From Hyperoplus lanceolatus (Eukaryota; Chordata; Actinopteri; Uranoscopiformes; Ammodytidae), in contig CM049397.1 of NCBI GenBank assembly GCA_026929865.2, positions 27,293,198 through 27,357,197 of the forward strand: DNA of 64,000 nucleotides. Direction: 5' to 3'. The position numbers and the translations under genes are program-made. The stretch's first letter is position 1. Every line of letters starts with the position of its first letter. The notes below the pieces were generated by a model. That model was given only the letters and a program-made list of their open reading frames with translations. It had not been told where the DNA came from and did not search any database. This document shows positions 1 through 16,599 of this stretch, in pieces.

Positions 1-96
1 AATAATAATGAAATGTTTGGCCCTTTTGGTCCAGTGCAGCTGCAGTCATAATTTCTAGAAGTCAGTCAAACAAACAATCAAATAATATTATGAAAG

Positions 97-240
97 GGAA
101 TGGGGCTGGCCCATGGGCTAAGGTGCTGATCTTGAACCATGACATTTGCCGGTTCGCATCTGGCTTCAGACCTTTATTGCATGTTGTTCCCAGTCTCTCT
201 CTCTGGCAATTTCCATCTATCTAAGCTGCCGGTTTCAATA
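97..240 (+). repeat. tRNA-derived SINE copy, degenerate
   Basis: The stretch resembles a common percomorph SINE. It has a tRNA-like head with a degenerate B box (CCGGTTCGCATCTGG, near 151-165), a conserved middle (TTGCATGTTGTTCCC) and a CT-rich tail (TCTCTCTCTCTGG). Family assignment is from memory of the general motif order, not from a search. The copy is not transcribed as a known gene and the small ORF across it is not coding. Confidence 0.5.
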
Positions 241-1344
241 GAGGCAAACTTTCCCCCCATGAAGTTATATAAACACAGAAATTGGTGTTTGTGTTGTTTT
301 AAATCATATTTCTGTGATATTGTAGATGTCCAGTCAAAGAGACACAGAATTGAGTTGTTTTTGAAGTTCTAGTTTTTTTTCTCCCATAACTTGCCATACA
401 ATAGACTTTGCTTTTGGTGGCTCCAAATCTACATCTTAAGGCTACTCAGGGATTTCTATTTTTCCAGAATGAAAACCTTGCCTGTCTGTTCCAGGTGACT
501 GCTGGTCAGAATAATCACGGTATTGTTCGGTCCCCGGCATTAAAAACAGCTTGTGGATGTCATCATACACACACACTAAAAAAATGAAATAAAAACAAGC
601 TGCAGGTCGTGTTTTGTAGGTAGTGATCTCAGATGGCAATAAGGACTTTGACCAATGCACACCTATAAAAGGCACCCAGTGGTAAAGAGGTTTTATCGAG
701 GCCCTCCTCTTTTCGCTTGGTTCCCCAGTGGAACCTGACAAAACTGCCATTTGAGGGATTGTCAGGCCCATCATTTGAGCCCATAATACAGGCAAACCTA
801 GACATCCTAACATGAAGCCAGCGCTCATCTTGGCCGTCGTGATCACATCTAGTAAACTAACAGTGAAGTCCATCAAGGTCGGACTGTGTGCTTTTAGAAC
901 TGTAATTACATCCAGGTAACTTACCCCGACAGACCTCTATGAATCAGTACACAGCTTCCACACGGCACGTATCACACAAGCAGCTGTTCCAACACATGCT
1001 GCTCAGCCATCAGCCCTTATGTGTGGCTGTTTATATAGGCCTGGAGGCCTTTCATATCACTGCAGACAAACGCAGGCCCATATGGACCAACCAATAAAGA
1101 CCTAACCCCGACACAGACATATGACCTTAATCTCCCAAACATGGAATGTAGCAAGGAAGAATTTAACAATATAAAAACACAACAAAGCAAATGTACACTT
1201 AATCACTTGGACCACAACTGCTAAACATTCCTGATCTGCTGTTAATAAAAGGCTCAGCTTCATTATAGAGAGTGACTTGTGTCCATCCACACTCTAAACC
1301 GGCAAAAACTGCATACAGTATTAATGACAATTACTTTTAGCTTT

Positions 1345-1636
1345 ATTTTGTCAGTTTACAAGAAGATAATGTGATTGAGTAGTTTTAAAACAGGCCAACT
1401 AAATATTTCTTAAGCTATTTGAGACAACCCCAGTAAAACATCATGATTCATGTCCAACACCAACGTTCAGTGGCCTTGCAGGAAGTAATATGTCCTATAT
1501 CTAGTAAGGCAAAAAGCGATGGTGTGGAGGTTGGAGTGGTGGGTGGGCATCTGCCATGTTTGCTTTTTGGCTTGTTTGTCAGACAATTTACAAGAAGATA
1601 ATGCGATTGAGTAGTTTTACAACTGACAAACTAACG
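1345..1636. repeat. Pair of direct repeats about 230 bp apart
   Basis: A roughly 55-bp segment around TTACAAGAAGATAATG, GATTGAGTAGTTTTA and GCCAACTAAA/GACAAACTAA occurs at about 1350-1404 and again at about 1583-1636, with a few mismatches and both copies preceded by TTTGTCAG. It is a local duplication in the same orientation; no coding or mobile signature accompanies it. Confidence 0.6.
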
Positions 1637-1784
1637 TTATGTTATCTTGAGCCTTCTGTTGTGAAAGGTGGGTGGGCTTGTGACACGTCTGACTTCATGC
1701 AGCAAGCTAGAGTTTGGGTCCTGTGACTAAATATTTGTAAGATTTATGACAATTCTATTATCTTCAACTGTACTATCTTTGTGT

Positions 1785-1965
1785 GTACAGCTAATAAGCT
1801 AATGTTGGCATGCTAATGGAAAATTTAGATGTAGAGCATGATAAAAAAAAACAGCTGCTAAACATCAGGATGCAAGTGTTATCATTGTGGGCATGCTAGC
1901 ATGCTGATGCTAACTTTGAGAAAAAGCAACTATAACCACAATCTTTCCATTAACTTAAACCTGAT
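1785..1965. repeat. Dispersed GCTAA/CATGCTAGC-rich repeat fragment
   Basis: Clustered GCTAAT, GCATGCTAGCATGCTGATG and TGCTAAC words match the character of a dispersed teleost repeat also represented at 45140-45450. Boundaries and family are uncertain. Confidence 0.35.
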
Positions 1966-4900
1966 TTAACAGTTGGTTTGGTTAGCAGAAAAGTTTTGAT
2001 ATGCTCTCTATTACACTGGCATATTGTCACTTTTTAAGTTGAGGTGCCAAACTTAGCACAAACGTTGCCGATTTACACATTCAGCAGCTACAGAGCAACA
2101 TAAACCTTCACTTGGAGTCCAAGTTTCTGATTATGTAGTGATTGTAAGTCCATTATTCACTTTAGTTTAGCTCTGTGTTTGGTCTCTACCTAATTCAGCT
2201 GGATACTTCTCTGGCTCTTTAGCTAAGACATGTTCCACCAAGTCCACACGCCAGTTGCTAACTGTGTGTGTGCTTTTTGGTGCTGGGTAGGTAGTGCAGA
2301 GATGGTTTTCAGTGCTTTTTGACTGAAAACAGCTGCCTATGAAAATAGAGAGAGTAACCCAAAACAGTGAAGTTGTAGTTGTACAGTTAAACAATGAGTC
2401 AACATTCGCTACAAGGTTCAGTAAAGCCCCTTAAACAATGTAACATTATTAACCATTTATGTTTGATACATTGTTATTATATACATTTCAAGTGTTTTAG
2501 TTGCCTAACCCCATCCACAGCATGACTCTATCTGCCAATACCACAATACTTCCCTAACTTTAAACATACTATTGTTGCCCTGCTCTGATAGTGTAAAAAG
2601 TAGAAATTTAAAATGAAATTAAAATAAAACTTTGTAGCTGAACATAACCTTGTCATTAGGATTGCAGAAATGTACAATATGAATATCCTTGTCTGGCAAC
2701 AGGACTGCTTTATGATCGTTTTGAATTTCGCAATTCAGTTTACTACACTGAACAAGAAATAGACTCCACTGAACTGTTCTGGGTCGAGTCTCTCAGGACA
2801 CAGTTTTGAGGATATGAAAACAACAAAATGCAAAGCCGAATACCATCTCACCATCCTGCGTGGTTTTCAAACTTGTGTCCCAGTACCCCCTGCAGTTTTT
2901 TGGCAGGCCTCCAAACCTTGAGTACCAATTTAAGAGATTAGACCCAGAAAAAGCACACAAGACCAAGACAAATGGGCCCCACCAGATCTCCCCACGGCCA
3001 ACTTCTGGCATCACAGTCTGCTATATAGACGTCAAGTAGTGCGGGAGGGGAATGTGAAACCCTAGCATGTTCCCCCATTTGGCACGTTCCTTAGACTCCA
3101 ACACAGTTATGAGGCCACTTCATAGGAGTGTAAACTGTGTATTTAAAAAGCCGTCATTGTGGGACTAACATTGGCCCTGGTGTAGGTTGTTAGAATAACT
3201 GAATGACACAATGGTTTCTTTTCTAAATAAACAGATGTGGGTAGGCTGTTAAAACCTTCATTTTTTTCCTCTTCCTCCTAGTCTCCTCCTCCCCTCCCTT
3301 CATCCCATCTGTAAGTGGCCTCATGCACACGCACACACACAGTCTCTCTCGCTCTCTCTCCATTTCACTCACTCTCACTGCTTCACGCTCTCCCTCTTCC
3401 TCCGTAGCGTCCACATGTCTAAGAAAGGCAAAGGGCCGGTTTTCTCCCGCAGCTGTTCAGTACAGACGGGCCTCTATTCCAGCCTCCACAGTGAAGTGAT
3501 ATTGGTCGTCTGCAATGGCTGATTAATTGCGTGTCATTCTTAACTCCTCCAAGACCAGTACTGGCCCTCTGCAGCACCCTCCCCCCCCACACTCCTCCTC
3601 CCACGCTGCACATGGAGGATATGAACTCACCACACTCCTGCTGGCATTGGACTTCTATCAAAACCGAGTTCCTAATGAAAGATTACTGTGATATTTCATA
3701 AGGACTGAGGCCGGTCCAAATAATACTAATAATTCATAAGTTCTGTGGATAGCTAATGAGAGGCTGCTTAGCTCACAATCAAAGTGATTATATGCGATAA
3801 ATTTTTCAGTTCAGCGTTTTTTCACTTGAGCAAACTACAAATAAGAACCTATCCTTCAATAGGAAAACACAAACACTTTCTGGGTCCTTTTTGTTTTGGG
3901 ATTCTGAGTCAAAATTAGGCTGTAAAAGAACAAAAAACACCTATCGTGAGTCTGAGAACTAAAGTCCAAAAAATTCAATAACTACTTTCCAATGTCCCCA
4001 ACAAAGGAGTGCAGTAGTGCATTCCCAGCTGGTTCTGCTATGCTGATAAGGCAGCGTGGCTGCCTGGTGACCAAATAAAAAACACATGTCTGACATAGCA
4101 TCAGAGATGCATCAATCCTCCGTGAACTCTTGACTCCGAGGGGATTACTGTGGATAAGAATGATGTGACCCATCCACATGTTGCTTACTTTGAAGAATCA
4201 CAGGCTCCGTTTTAGAGTTTCAGCTTTCAGAAAACATTTCTTCAAAGACACACATAGGAAGGTCTTAGTGATTTAATGTTGATTGTATTGACCTTTGAAG
4301 ATAGAGTCCCTTTCTTAAGGGCAACTTCTCTATTCTTATACAGCACAGTCCTGTACAATAACTGAATTGATGCCTGTAGTGTGGCATTTTCAATATATTT
4401 GAACTGTATGCCAGATCCAGTAATTGTAAAACCATCTAAGTGCAATATACAAATCTACTATTTAAGTTCATAAAATCACAAATACAAGTTTTAGGATAAT
4501 AAAGCACTATCTGCCTCACTCCCATTGATTTGCTTGAAGTGTTTTTTAAAAAGGACGATCAATACACTTTTGGTTGCATAGTCCTTGCCGTTGGCATTGT
4601 CGCGTTGTGGCTATTTGAAGGAAGTTCACCAACAATATCAGAAAGCAGTGAAACATAGGTACCAAACCAAACTTGCAAAGACAAGACCTTCTGAGAAACC
4701 AACCTGCCTGAACACTTTTAACAGCAGATTCCCTTCCCTCACCATCAGCTGCTTTTGGCTTTATGGATGTCAATCACCTTGGCCTCAGGCTAGACGGCGT
4801 CCCAATGAAGACAGCACGTCAACATGACTGACAAGTGAGCTGGCAAGAGCTGAGGGAGGAAGAGAGAAGGATTAAGAAAACACTCACTGAACCAAAAGGC

Positions 4901-7900
4901 AAAAAGCTGATCCGAGCCACAATCTCCAATACAAGTTAGTGTTCACTTCAGGGTCATATTCTGAAATTTTTTGGCCTGAAGATACAGCTGATTTTGGTTT
5001 TGATCTTTGCAGACCAAAATATATGTATATTTATTATACACATTTCATTAGTACCCTTTCTCTAAGGAAAAGAAAGAATAATAGAACTACATCTCACTTT
5101 TAGAATTTGGAGGGCAGGCTATTCTGATATTTTTTCTCTTTTTAAGTAACAACATCATGTAAAATTCCTTCCAAAAAAATGTAATTTCCTTGGCAAACAG
5201 AGGTCTTAACATTGATGCATGTGGCTACTAATACTGTCCGTATGTCACGGTCTGGGATTTCAAATATGTGTTATTAGCTCATTAAATCATTGCACAGAGA
5301 CAAGTTAATCGTAATGGTTGTGCAATCAGGCTAAAAATCACCCAAGATAAGGTGTATTCAAAACCAGTATATCATGATGACTTTGACTTTTATAGAACAA
5401 TTGTTATGATCTAGGACTCACGCACAGTTTTATCTTCCTGTGTGAGAAGACAGGCTTCTAGCATTTTCCTACTGGGTAAAATTTCAAACTTGCTAAAGTT
5501 AAACAAAAGGCGTCTCGGTGCTGATGTTTTGCAACAACAAACCCCGTCAGTGTCTGCTTTCAGCTGATAACAGCCAGGCAACATTAACTCTGCTGGGGCC
5601 CCAGATGGCTTTGGACAGATTCATCACAACTAACATGTTGGGTCAGCCGCAGGTAATCCATCAGGGCGCTGAGATAATTCAGCAGTGTCAGATGGGACCA
5701 CAATAAGTCTGTGCAACTTTTTTTCCCCACGCTCAGTTTACGTGGAGGTTATGACTCCATCAACTCAATTCATGGCTTACTCATAAAGCTCTGAGTGCAT
5801 CGTTAAACCTGGACTGTACACACAGGTCACGTTCTGATATAACGTGGATTAACTAATGCTCTCACCTTGAAGGGTTATGTGTAGGAGTGCACACGGCTGT
5901 GTTGACAACACATAAATCACACAGCCTGTAGAATTACTTGAAATAATTAAGCCTCAGACATTGATCGTACCTCATCACACTGATGTCAAATTAAAACTCA
6001 AACAAACCGTATCAAAACTACCAAAGGGAAACATTTTCTTCAGACAGTCCATGTACAAAGTCCTCAGAAATGACTCTGTAATGCTGCCTGACAAGGGTAT
6101 TGGTAACGTAAACATAACATGTGTCTCATTATGCATTTTCTACAAAACATCTGTGGGCCAAGAAAATGACTACTGACTTCATATCCCATATTGGATCGGT
6201 TTGAGAGACTCATTGGCATGGTTGCAACAATGGTTTATGTTTGTTTGGTTTATGCAGTATAAACATGTCGTAATAAGTCAATATGAATCCACAGAGAATT
6301 TATCAATGACCTGCAGATAGAGGAAGCTCTGGATAGTGATGCTTAGCCATCACAAATATCTATTGGCCAAGTCCAAATCATAATTATTAAGCTTCCATCA
6401 TAATTTCTCAAGCCTCCAAAAATGTCTGATTGCAGTCATTTCTGTGCACTTTATTGCCTACTGTATAACGAGAAAGCTATGTTTATAATAACATACAGTA
6501 ACTCATTACAACCCAGTTATAATGACAGGCACAGATCAATTCTCCGCAATCAAACAAATTCTGTCAGCAACATGAAGTTTAAATCGCGATAACTCTAGTG
6601 AACTTAATTTAGCAAATTTCACCCTACAGTGTATTCCCAGATATCGACTAATGGGGCTTTTGGGGAATGCAGTACTCATGTTATGTATTCCACAAAAGTC
6701 TTGGGCACCATTGGCCAGAAAGCACAATTGTCTAACACTATGTTTATCTGGATGCATTTGAGTGATTTCTAATCATTTCAAGTGCCCATTAAAAGCAGGG
6801 CTTGTTTGGAATCAATACCTTTTATTCCCAAAAAAGTAAACTGCTGCCCATGTCTACAGAGTAAAACTCACTAGGACTCTTAAAATGACCATTAGGACTA
6901 TTAAAAGTAAATCAAACCACCACATAAAAGCCAAATAAAAGTAATATGGTCCAGCGGAATGTGTTTAGTCTTCCTCTAAAAGTTGAAAACAGTGAAAGAG
7001 AAATGTCCTTGCTTGTTAACTGAAGCAGGAGAAGAGAGGGAAAAGAGCCAGGGAATCAATAGGCAACACATTTTAAAAAATGAAGTTAGTTAAAATATAT
7101 TTCACTACACTACAACAAGAAGGTAATATTTTCAAATTGAACAATACAGATTAAATATGTGATTGTTCCATTAACTTAATGACAGTGTGGGGAGCATTTT
7201 GATCTGTTCCATCATACTCTGACATTGCATCCTTTGGATGCCTGTTTTTGTTGCTGCACTTTCCACTCCAGGTGTGAACCCATGCCTCCCTCCCCATGTC
7301 TCTTTTGTGTTTAAAGGGCAGGTGTGTCCCTTGTGTGGTGGCCAAACGTTTACGACCTTGTGTGCTGCCATTTTCTGTTGCCTCACCCTGGTTAGCCTCT
7401 GGTTGTCCTGTGAGCTGGTAGGAATGTGAATGTGGATGTGCAGTGGCTTGCTCGAGACGCGACTTTTATGACCCTTGGATGCCTGCTAACTCACTCACTT
7501 CTCCAACCCCACCTGGTAATGTTTTGTCATTTTTACAAACTAAAATGCCAGAGCATATATTCATGCTGGTCAAGAATGCAAATCCAGACAGATAGCCAAG
7601 ACATTTGTGTGTAATTGCAGAGATTTTACAATAGAGACTCATGGGACAGGCGAAGGCTGGTGCTTGAGAGCAGACTCTATGGAGTCACATCTCCACTCTA
7701 TTACATACCATATCAATCACCACGAGGGATGCAGAGGCAAAGGGGACATTTGGTCATTTCCTGGACCCAGCCGTGCATCCCAGCTGGCTGTATGTATGGG
7801 GTCTGGCAGTCTGGGCTCATATAGACACTGCAAACACACAGCAAACACACTCATCTATCCAGCACACAGCAGACCTCTGATCCATCTGCGACAGCAGCCG

Positions 7901-10703
7901 AACAATCTGCTCCTTCTTCTGGCCTTCCCTGTCCAGACATACTTTCTGTCACAATCTGTTCACCCCGAATGAAGATAAAGGAGAAAACCAGAGCCAGATT
8001 TATCAGTCAACATTGAACTATCTGAAAGTCCCTTGCACCGATGGCTGGATAATGTCAACTTGAAGACCTTACTCTCTCCCCCTGTCGATTGCTTTTATCT
8101 ACCTCCTCCAGACGTATTCATGAGAATACTCAAGAGCACTAACGATAAGACTGCAGTTTCAAAGTTAGAACTCAAGGACATAAAAAGGGTCTCTTGTTAT
8201 CGCAGCACAAAAGCTAACTATGCACATTTAGATTAAAGTAAAAGTTGTGATAATAACTGAAAATAACAAGGCAGTTTCCATTTATTAGATGCCTAAGATG
8301 ACCTTTAGGGTCATAAATATGAGGCACTCCAGAGCCAAGCTGGTAAAATTAGAGAAGGATAGAAACACAGCTGCTCTCTCAGCTAATAAAGTTAAACAAA
8401 CCTGGCATTTGTCCGTGTGTTTTTTCAAAGATATCCTGACAAGGGCGTTGACGCCAGTTATAGTCATGCATGCAATAAGTAGCACCTCTGTCAATTTGAG
8501 GTTGGTTCACCATTACAGAAGCTAGTAAAAGTAGCCTTACACACATATAATGTGTAGTTTATGAGTTTTGTATATAGCAGAACAAGCTGCTAATGTTCCT
8601 ACTTAAAGCTTTTCTACTTAATCAAAGAGAACAAATGTTATTTATTCAGACTTGTGTTCCTCGGCACCTTATGGAATAAAGCCCAATATTAACCAATATT
8701 AATGAATTTGTCTCTGTTTTTAGTCCAAGCAGTTACTGGATAACTTTGTATTTGTGCCGTTTGGTGGCAGGCAGTCAGTGAATGTTGTAGGCTGTCTCTC
8801 AAACTCAGTCAAGTCTCTATTTCTAATCTGAGATTATAATTTTGAACGGTTTTACATTATTTCATGATGTAAATCTAGTTTGATACCTTCCTGACAGATC
8901 AGCCCATTGACTTGTCTTTTACAACAAATGCATGCCTATAGACATGCAGAATGTTTTGGAGTCATTGGCGTAGCACTAGCAACACACTTGACAATGTAGA
9001 CACTTGTAATGGTGTCTAACAGCATCTAACTTGAAGGGTGAAATTACATCGCAAGACATAATATTCATCACTGTTAGCTTGTTCTCATTGTGTTTTCAGC
9101 TCATCCACTCTCCTGTTAAGTGCAATGCTCTTCTGATCACAAATATTATGCATAAATGATTTTCTTGTCTGTCAGCGCAGCTGAAATAACAAACACACAC
9201 AATAAAAAAACTGACATGATATTACCTGTAACTGGCAATGATGGAAGAGGTGTTGCTACTTTGGAAATCCTTTCAACCTCAAACTTGTTGAAAGGGTGTT
9301 GTTAGTTTTTTGTGTTTTTTTACACAGACATTTGATTTGATTTGATGAATGCCTGCCTAAAGGGCATGACACAAACGTTTTGTCCCACCAGCTTTCAAGG
9401 GGGCAACATTTCACCATCAAAGTTTTCACCCAGCATGTTTTACCTCTTGTTTTTCTAGCAAATATTGTTTTGAAGATTATTCTATCTTAAATATTCTACA
9501 AGCCAAAAACCTGGCTGCTGAAAAGCATAACGATTAAATGGACTTTCTTTACATCTGCTAAACAGAACAGATATTGTTTTCTCCTCACACAGCAAAGGTC
9601 AGCACATCTGGTTTTTGAGTCTTTGCTATCAAACTATCCAGCATTCTCACATCTTATCATTAAACCCTTTTCTATGGTTGAGTAAGAGAGGAAGAAAGAT
9701 ACCCAGGCTTTGCTTTGATTATGAGATAACATGGACTGAACATGGAGTGTGTGTGTGTGCGTGTACGCATTTGCATTTTCAGGTCAAAGTAAAATAAGGC
9801 ATTCGAAGCATTCAGCAGTTAGAATCTGCAGAAAACACTTTCCTAAATTTTTTTCTCATGTAGGAACCTTGGAAAAGAAACACCGTTTAGCAAAGTTGTT
9901 GAGCTACAGATGTTAAACATCAGCAAACTCACATGAATTAAAACCTCCAAAAGCATTTACCAATTTGCCCCATCGTGATCCAATTTCTCCTGATTGTAAT
10001 GCCTCATCTAGCCTCATATTCATTCCCGCTTCATGTTGTAGCCATACATGTTTAGGGCATTCAGAGGACAAACTCTCACGAATGAGGCCTTGAGAGTCCA
10101 AATGATCTCTTCTCAGTGGACTGATTTTCCCATCACAGTACTCTCAAGTCTCTGGTTGGTGTTTGGGGACAAGCAAGACCTGATTTACACATCCTCCAGT
10201 TCCCAACCCACCCCCAAACCCCAACCACCCCACCCCCTCTACCCGACAGGAGCAGCTGCACCTCATGACAGATAGGCCATGTCATCTCCAAAATTCTTGC
10301 CGTGCTGCCCTGCTCTCAGCATTTCTGTCAACACTCAATATGACGTTCTAATATTACCAAGGCTGGCACGTCCCTGCACCCTTACAGTGCACACCTATGT
10401 ATTTGATTAAATTGTATAGATACACCACATAATAGAAGATGATCTTTTGATTATGATGTTCTGCTTTAAATACATGGTATATAAAGGTCGAACTGATCTC
10501 TTTCTTAACCAGCTTACTCTTTTAAATGATTGTGTCAGTAACATAGGATTATATAGTAATAATAGTCAGATATAATGATTAAATATATAACTCTCACAGT
10601 GACCATTCATTTATGCATTAGTGTTGGTACTTTAAGCACATGTTGCTGAAAATACTTTCTAACAACACTAAACACTGAAACACTAAATAACACAAAATTG
10701 AAC

Positions 10704-11108
10704 TTAAAGGGATAGTTCAGCATTTTTAAAGTGGGGTTGTATGACGTACTTAGGCATAGTTATGGTGTTACCTTATGAAGATAGCAATCAGTGCAGTCAT
10801 TAAAAGGAGTATGGGAGAGACCTAGCTGTTTCGGCGGAAAACTAAAGCTGTGGAAAAAAATTCAAGTTCAGCATAAAATTGAACAGATATTTAGGTATAA
10901 GGTTAGCATTTATATATGTGGAGAAAAAAAAACGTTTTTCTTCTGGTCACCTCTGCAACAGTACAAGGCTGACTTCTGCTACAGCAAAGTCTCCCCCAAA
11001 CTCCTTATAGTGACTGCACTGTACACAATCTCCATAAGGTGACACACTAACTATGCCTAAGTACGTCATACAACCCCACTTTAAAAACATACTGAACAAT
11101 CCCTTTAA
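10704..11108. mobile_element. MITE with TTAA ends and long inverted repeats
   Basis: A 405-bp non-autonomous DNA element. The left end starts TTAAAGGGATAGTTCAG and the right end is its imperfect reverse complement, CTGAACAATCCCTTTAA. The inverted homology extends inward through GTGGGGTTGTATGACGTAC, TTAGGCATAGTTA and CACCTTATG, so each arm is well over 100 bp. The TTAA at both outer edges (10704-10707, 11105-11108) fits a TTAA target duplication, suggesting piggyBac-type mobilisation; this is inference because TTAA could also be part of the terminal repeat. The 83-aa ORF inside is not a transposase. Confidence 0.85.
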
Positions 11109-12224
11109 GTAAAGGATTTAAATGATATCAAAAGTAATGAATACTGGTATTTCTGTATTTGTGGATCAAGCACATTCTGACTGGAATATACAATTTGTTG
11201 ATAAATTGGTGTTGCAACATCCACGTAATAAATTCTCACCCTTGGTTGATATCAATCATAGACAACATCCAATGCACGCCCACACACAGACCCATGCAGA
11301 CACTCCAAGGTCTTGTTAAGGCCATGGAATGAGCTGCACAGCCCTCTGGGTAATGGACTGGGGATGTGCTGGAAGGAAACTCAAGCCTTCTTGCCATTCC
11401 AGGCAGAGCACAGCAGGCCATGCTGAGTATCAATGACAAAAACAGACAGGCAGCTAGCACTGATGCATAAAACATGAGCCTGAGAAAGTTAGCACAACTG
11501 AGTCAATTATCATTTTTGGAGGAACATGGGATACGTTCCTGCAGTGGAACGTCTAAGTTAGTATTTGGTAAACCATATAATTACCCCATATAGGAAAGTA
11601 TGTTGCCATGTTTTAAGAGTGCTGATATGAGCTTTAGCCATTTCTTTGCCTTAATGTGAATTAATTGTGCCGTCTGTACCTCTGATGGGAAACAAAGGTA
11701 AAACGTGAACACAAAGTGAAACTACTTGACTCCATACTGAGCAGAATATATCGCATGTAATGATATTTACTTAAAGATTAATTTGCTGAGGAGTGTTAAC
11801 TCTAAGACAAACACGTTTAAACAAGCATGTAGTCAAACTACTGTGTAGTCCACAAAGATACAGCAGTTTTTTATAAATTCAGACAAGGCCAGGGAGTAGT
11901 TGTTGGTAGAAACCATATGGGACTCATTTGCAAGGGAACTTCTGGCACCGATTCCAGGGCCTGGTTTTGATGTTCAGATAGGCACAGTACACATCTCGGT
12001 CAACATGAAACTTTTCCAAGATAAATGTGTCGCTGTCACTGTAATAGCGAGGAAAGTACCATGCACACATTTAAAATTACTTTTATTTCTTTTTCACACA
12101 GTCCAACAGAAATATAGGGAGTTAGCTTATTCCATATTTTCTAATAACTACATCCATAAAAGACAAATGGCAGTTTAATATTTCTTCTAGGAAGTCGGCA
12201 CAGCTTTTTATGGCAAAAAATTCC
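11109..12224. other. Non-coding stretch, nothing recognised
   Basis: Unique AT-rich sequence with no supported exon, RNA or repeat. The overlapping small ORFs are on both strands and have no domain signature. Confidence 0.5.
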
Positions 12225-12500
12225 AGTAATTGGATTTCATTTTAGAAAGTGTTAAAACAATTGTGTCTATAAAGTTACAGTGGACATTTCTCAGTTCGAC
12301 TTTAACAGGCAGATCTGCGTCTGCTTTTCTCTCCTGCTTGCATCAAATGTCCCTTATCCCTATATATGTGTTTGTCTGGTACTGTTTGTCTGTAACTGTG
12401 TGTTCATTGTGCTGCTGCCTGTCTTGGCCAGGTCACCTTTGAAAAAGAGATTTTTAATCTCAATGGGTTATCTCCTGGTTAAATAAAAATAAATAAAAAT
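12225..12500 (+). mobile_element. 3' end of an L2-like LINE
   Basis: The segment ends with the typical fish LINE tail: CTTGGCCAGGTCACC, TTGAAAAAGAGATTTTTAAT, CTCAATGGG, then CCTGGTTAAATAAA and an (AAATA)n-like tail at 12481-12500. No reverse-transcriptase coding remains upstream, so this is a 5'-truncated copy. The 68-70-aa ORFs here are frames of the LINE 3' UTR. Confidence 0.7.
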
Positions 12501-12848
12501 GTGTTGAGAGGCCTGTTAAGGGAGAACTTGGGCTACAGCAGGGACCAACACTAATTTGAACTCCAAAACTCTTCTCTTGCATCAATTTCACAAGCAGTTA
12601 CATCAAGTACTTGACGAAAAGGGCACATACAGATCTAGAAGCGCCCAAAAGCAAGGACCTTTGACCCAGACAGGGAGCCAAAATAAAATCTGTGTGAGCT
12701 CTACTGTTTATAGTTGTATTAAAAGGTAATGGTTCAGTGAGTGGATTTGAAGATATTAAGATTAAAATTCTTTAATGAACAATCTTAAATATATACTGTA
12801 TGTCATATTTGTCTTTTAGGTCTGAAGCATCTTTAACGTGTTACTTAC

Positions 12849-12877
12849 CTGCAAGATAGAGACTGTTTTTCTCCCAG
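12849..12877 (-). other. Candidate 29-nt micro-exon or splice decoy
   Basis: On the minus strand a T-rich tract runs into TTATTAG, followed by a 29-nt segment ending CTTGCAG, then a consensus donor GTAAGTAA. Strong acceptor and donor signals bracketing so short a segment are unusual in otherwise non-coding sequence. No neighbouring exon on the same strand could be linked to it, so a chance pair remains likely. Confidence 0.15.
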
Positions 12878-13254
12878 CTAATAAAAAAAATATTAACATA
12901 TGTAAAGGGATGTGATTTTTTATCCATGCTCACACGATGAAAACTAAAGCGCATTGTCTAGTAAGGGTCCCCAGAGTAGCCAATCCAACTCCCACAGATA
13001 AAAATAAGTAGAAAAACAAAATGTACTACCAAAAGAACATGAAATTGCTGCCCATTACGGAGTGGGTAATCATTCAAACTGTATAATGCTGTTCTTTAAC
13101 AACAGCTCAACATATTTGGATTCTTGTTATCTGGCACGTTGCCCTTGAAACATGAGTGTTTTGTAAGTATGTTAGCCATGCTGCGATTACAATCTGAGCA
13201 ACTATGGAAATGCCGCTTGCTATGGATGTGTAGTAAATTACAAGAAAAACAAAG

Positions 13255-13256
<2 letters not shown>

Positions 13257-13308
<52 letters not shown>
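13257..13308. repeat. (CA)n microsatellite
   Basis: GCGCG followed by an uninterrupted CA run. It creates several spurious VCVC/HTHT open frames on both strands. Confidence 0.95.
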
Positions 13309-16254
<2,946 letters not shown>

Positions 16255-16345
16255 ACTGATCCTCCATCCTAATAAGATTCAGGCTAGCTGTTATCCCCTC
16301 TTTCTAGTCTTTAGGCTAAACTATACTAAGCTAAGCTAAAAAGCC
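16255..16345. repeat. Dispersed GCTAAGCTAA-type repeat fragment
   Basis: GGCTAGCTGTTATCCCCTC, TTCTAGTCTTTAGGCTAAAC and CTAAGCTAAGCTAA occur in the same order as in the segment at 20840-20975 (ATAGCTGTTACCC, TTTCCAGTTTTGC, GCTAAGCTAA). The two are diverged copies of one dispersed fish repeat. Confidence 0.5.
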
Positions 16346-16599
16346 GCATTGGGAGCACAACTGGGTATTACACTGTTGAAGCTTTTATTCAACCGAAATA
16401 CAAATACTACTAGTTTTATATTCTCAGCAATACATTATATAAGGATATTTCCTAAAATGTCAAACTATTCATTTTTATGATATTATAATATCTTATCTCT
16501 TTTTGCAATATAAAAAATGGGCTTCCAACATTGATGAAAGAAATTAGCTAATTAAAGCGTGCTTTATCTTGTGCATAACACTTGTGCTCAACAGCATGT

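Larger units (their letters stand above)
241..10703. other. Non-coding stretch, no gene seen
   Basis: About 10.5 kb without an exon I can support. Open frames are short, lack recognisable domains and are not bounded by good splice pairs. The sequence is AT-rich and mostly unique, with short CT/CA tracts (around 3330-3400), a duplicated 55-bp motif (1345-1636) and a likely dispersed-repeat fragment (1785-1965). It may be intergenic or part of a very long intron; the window alone cannot decide. Confidence 0.6.

Noticed and set aside
442-876. 144-aa minus-strand frame with hydrophobic start
   Set aside because: No recognisable family, composition like its surroundings, no splice context; treated as chance.
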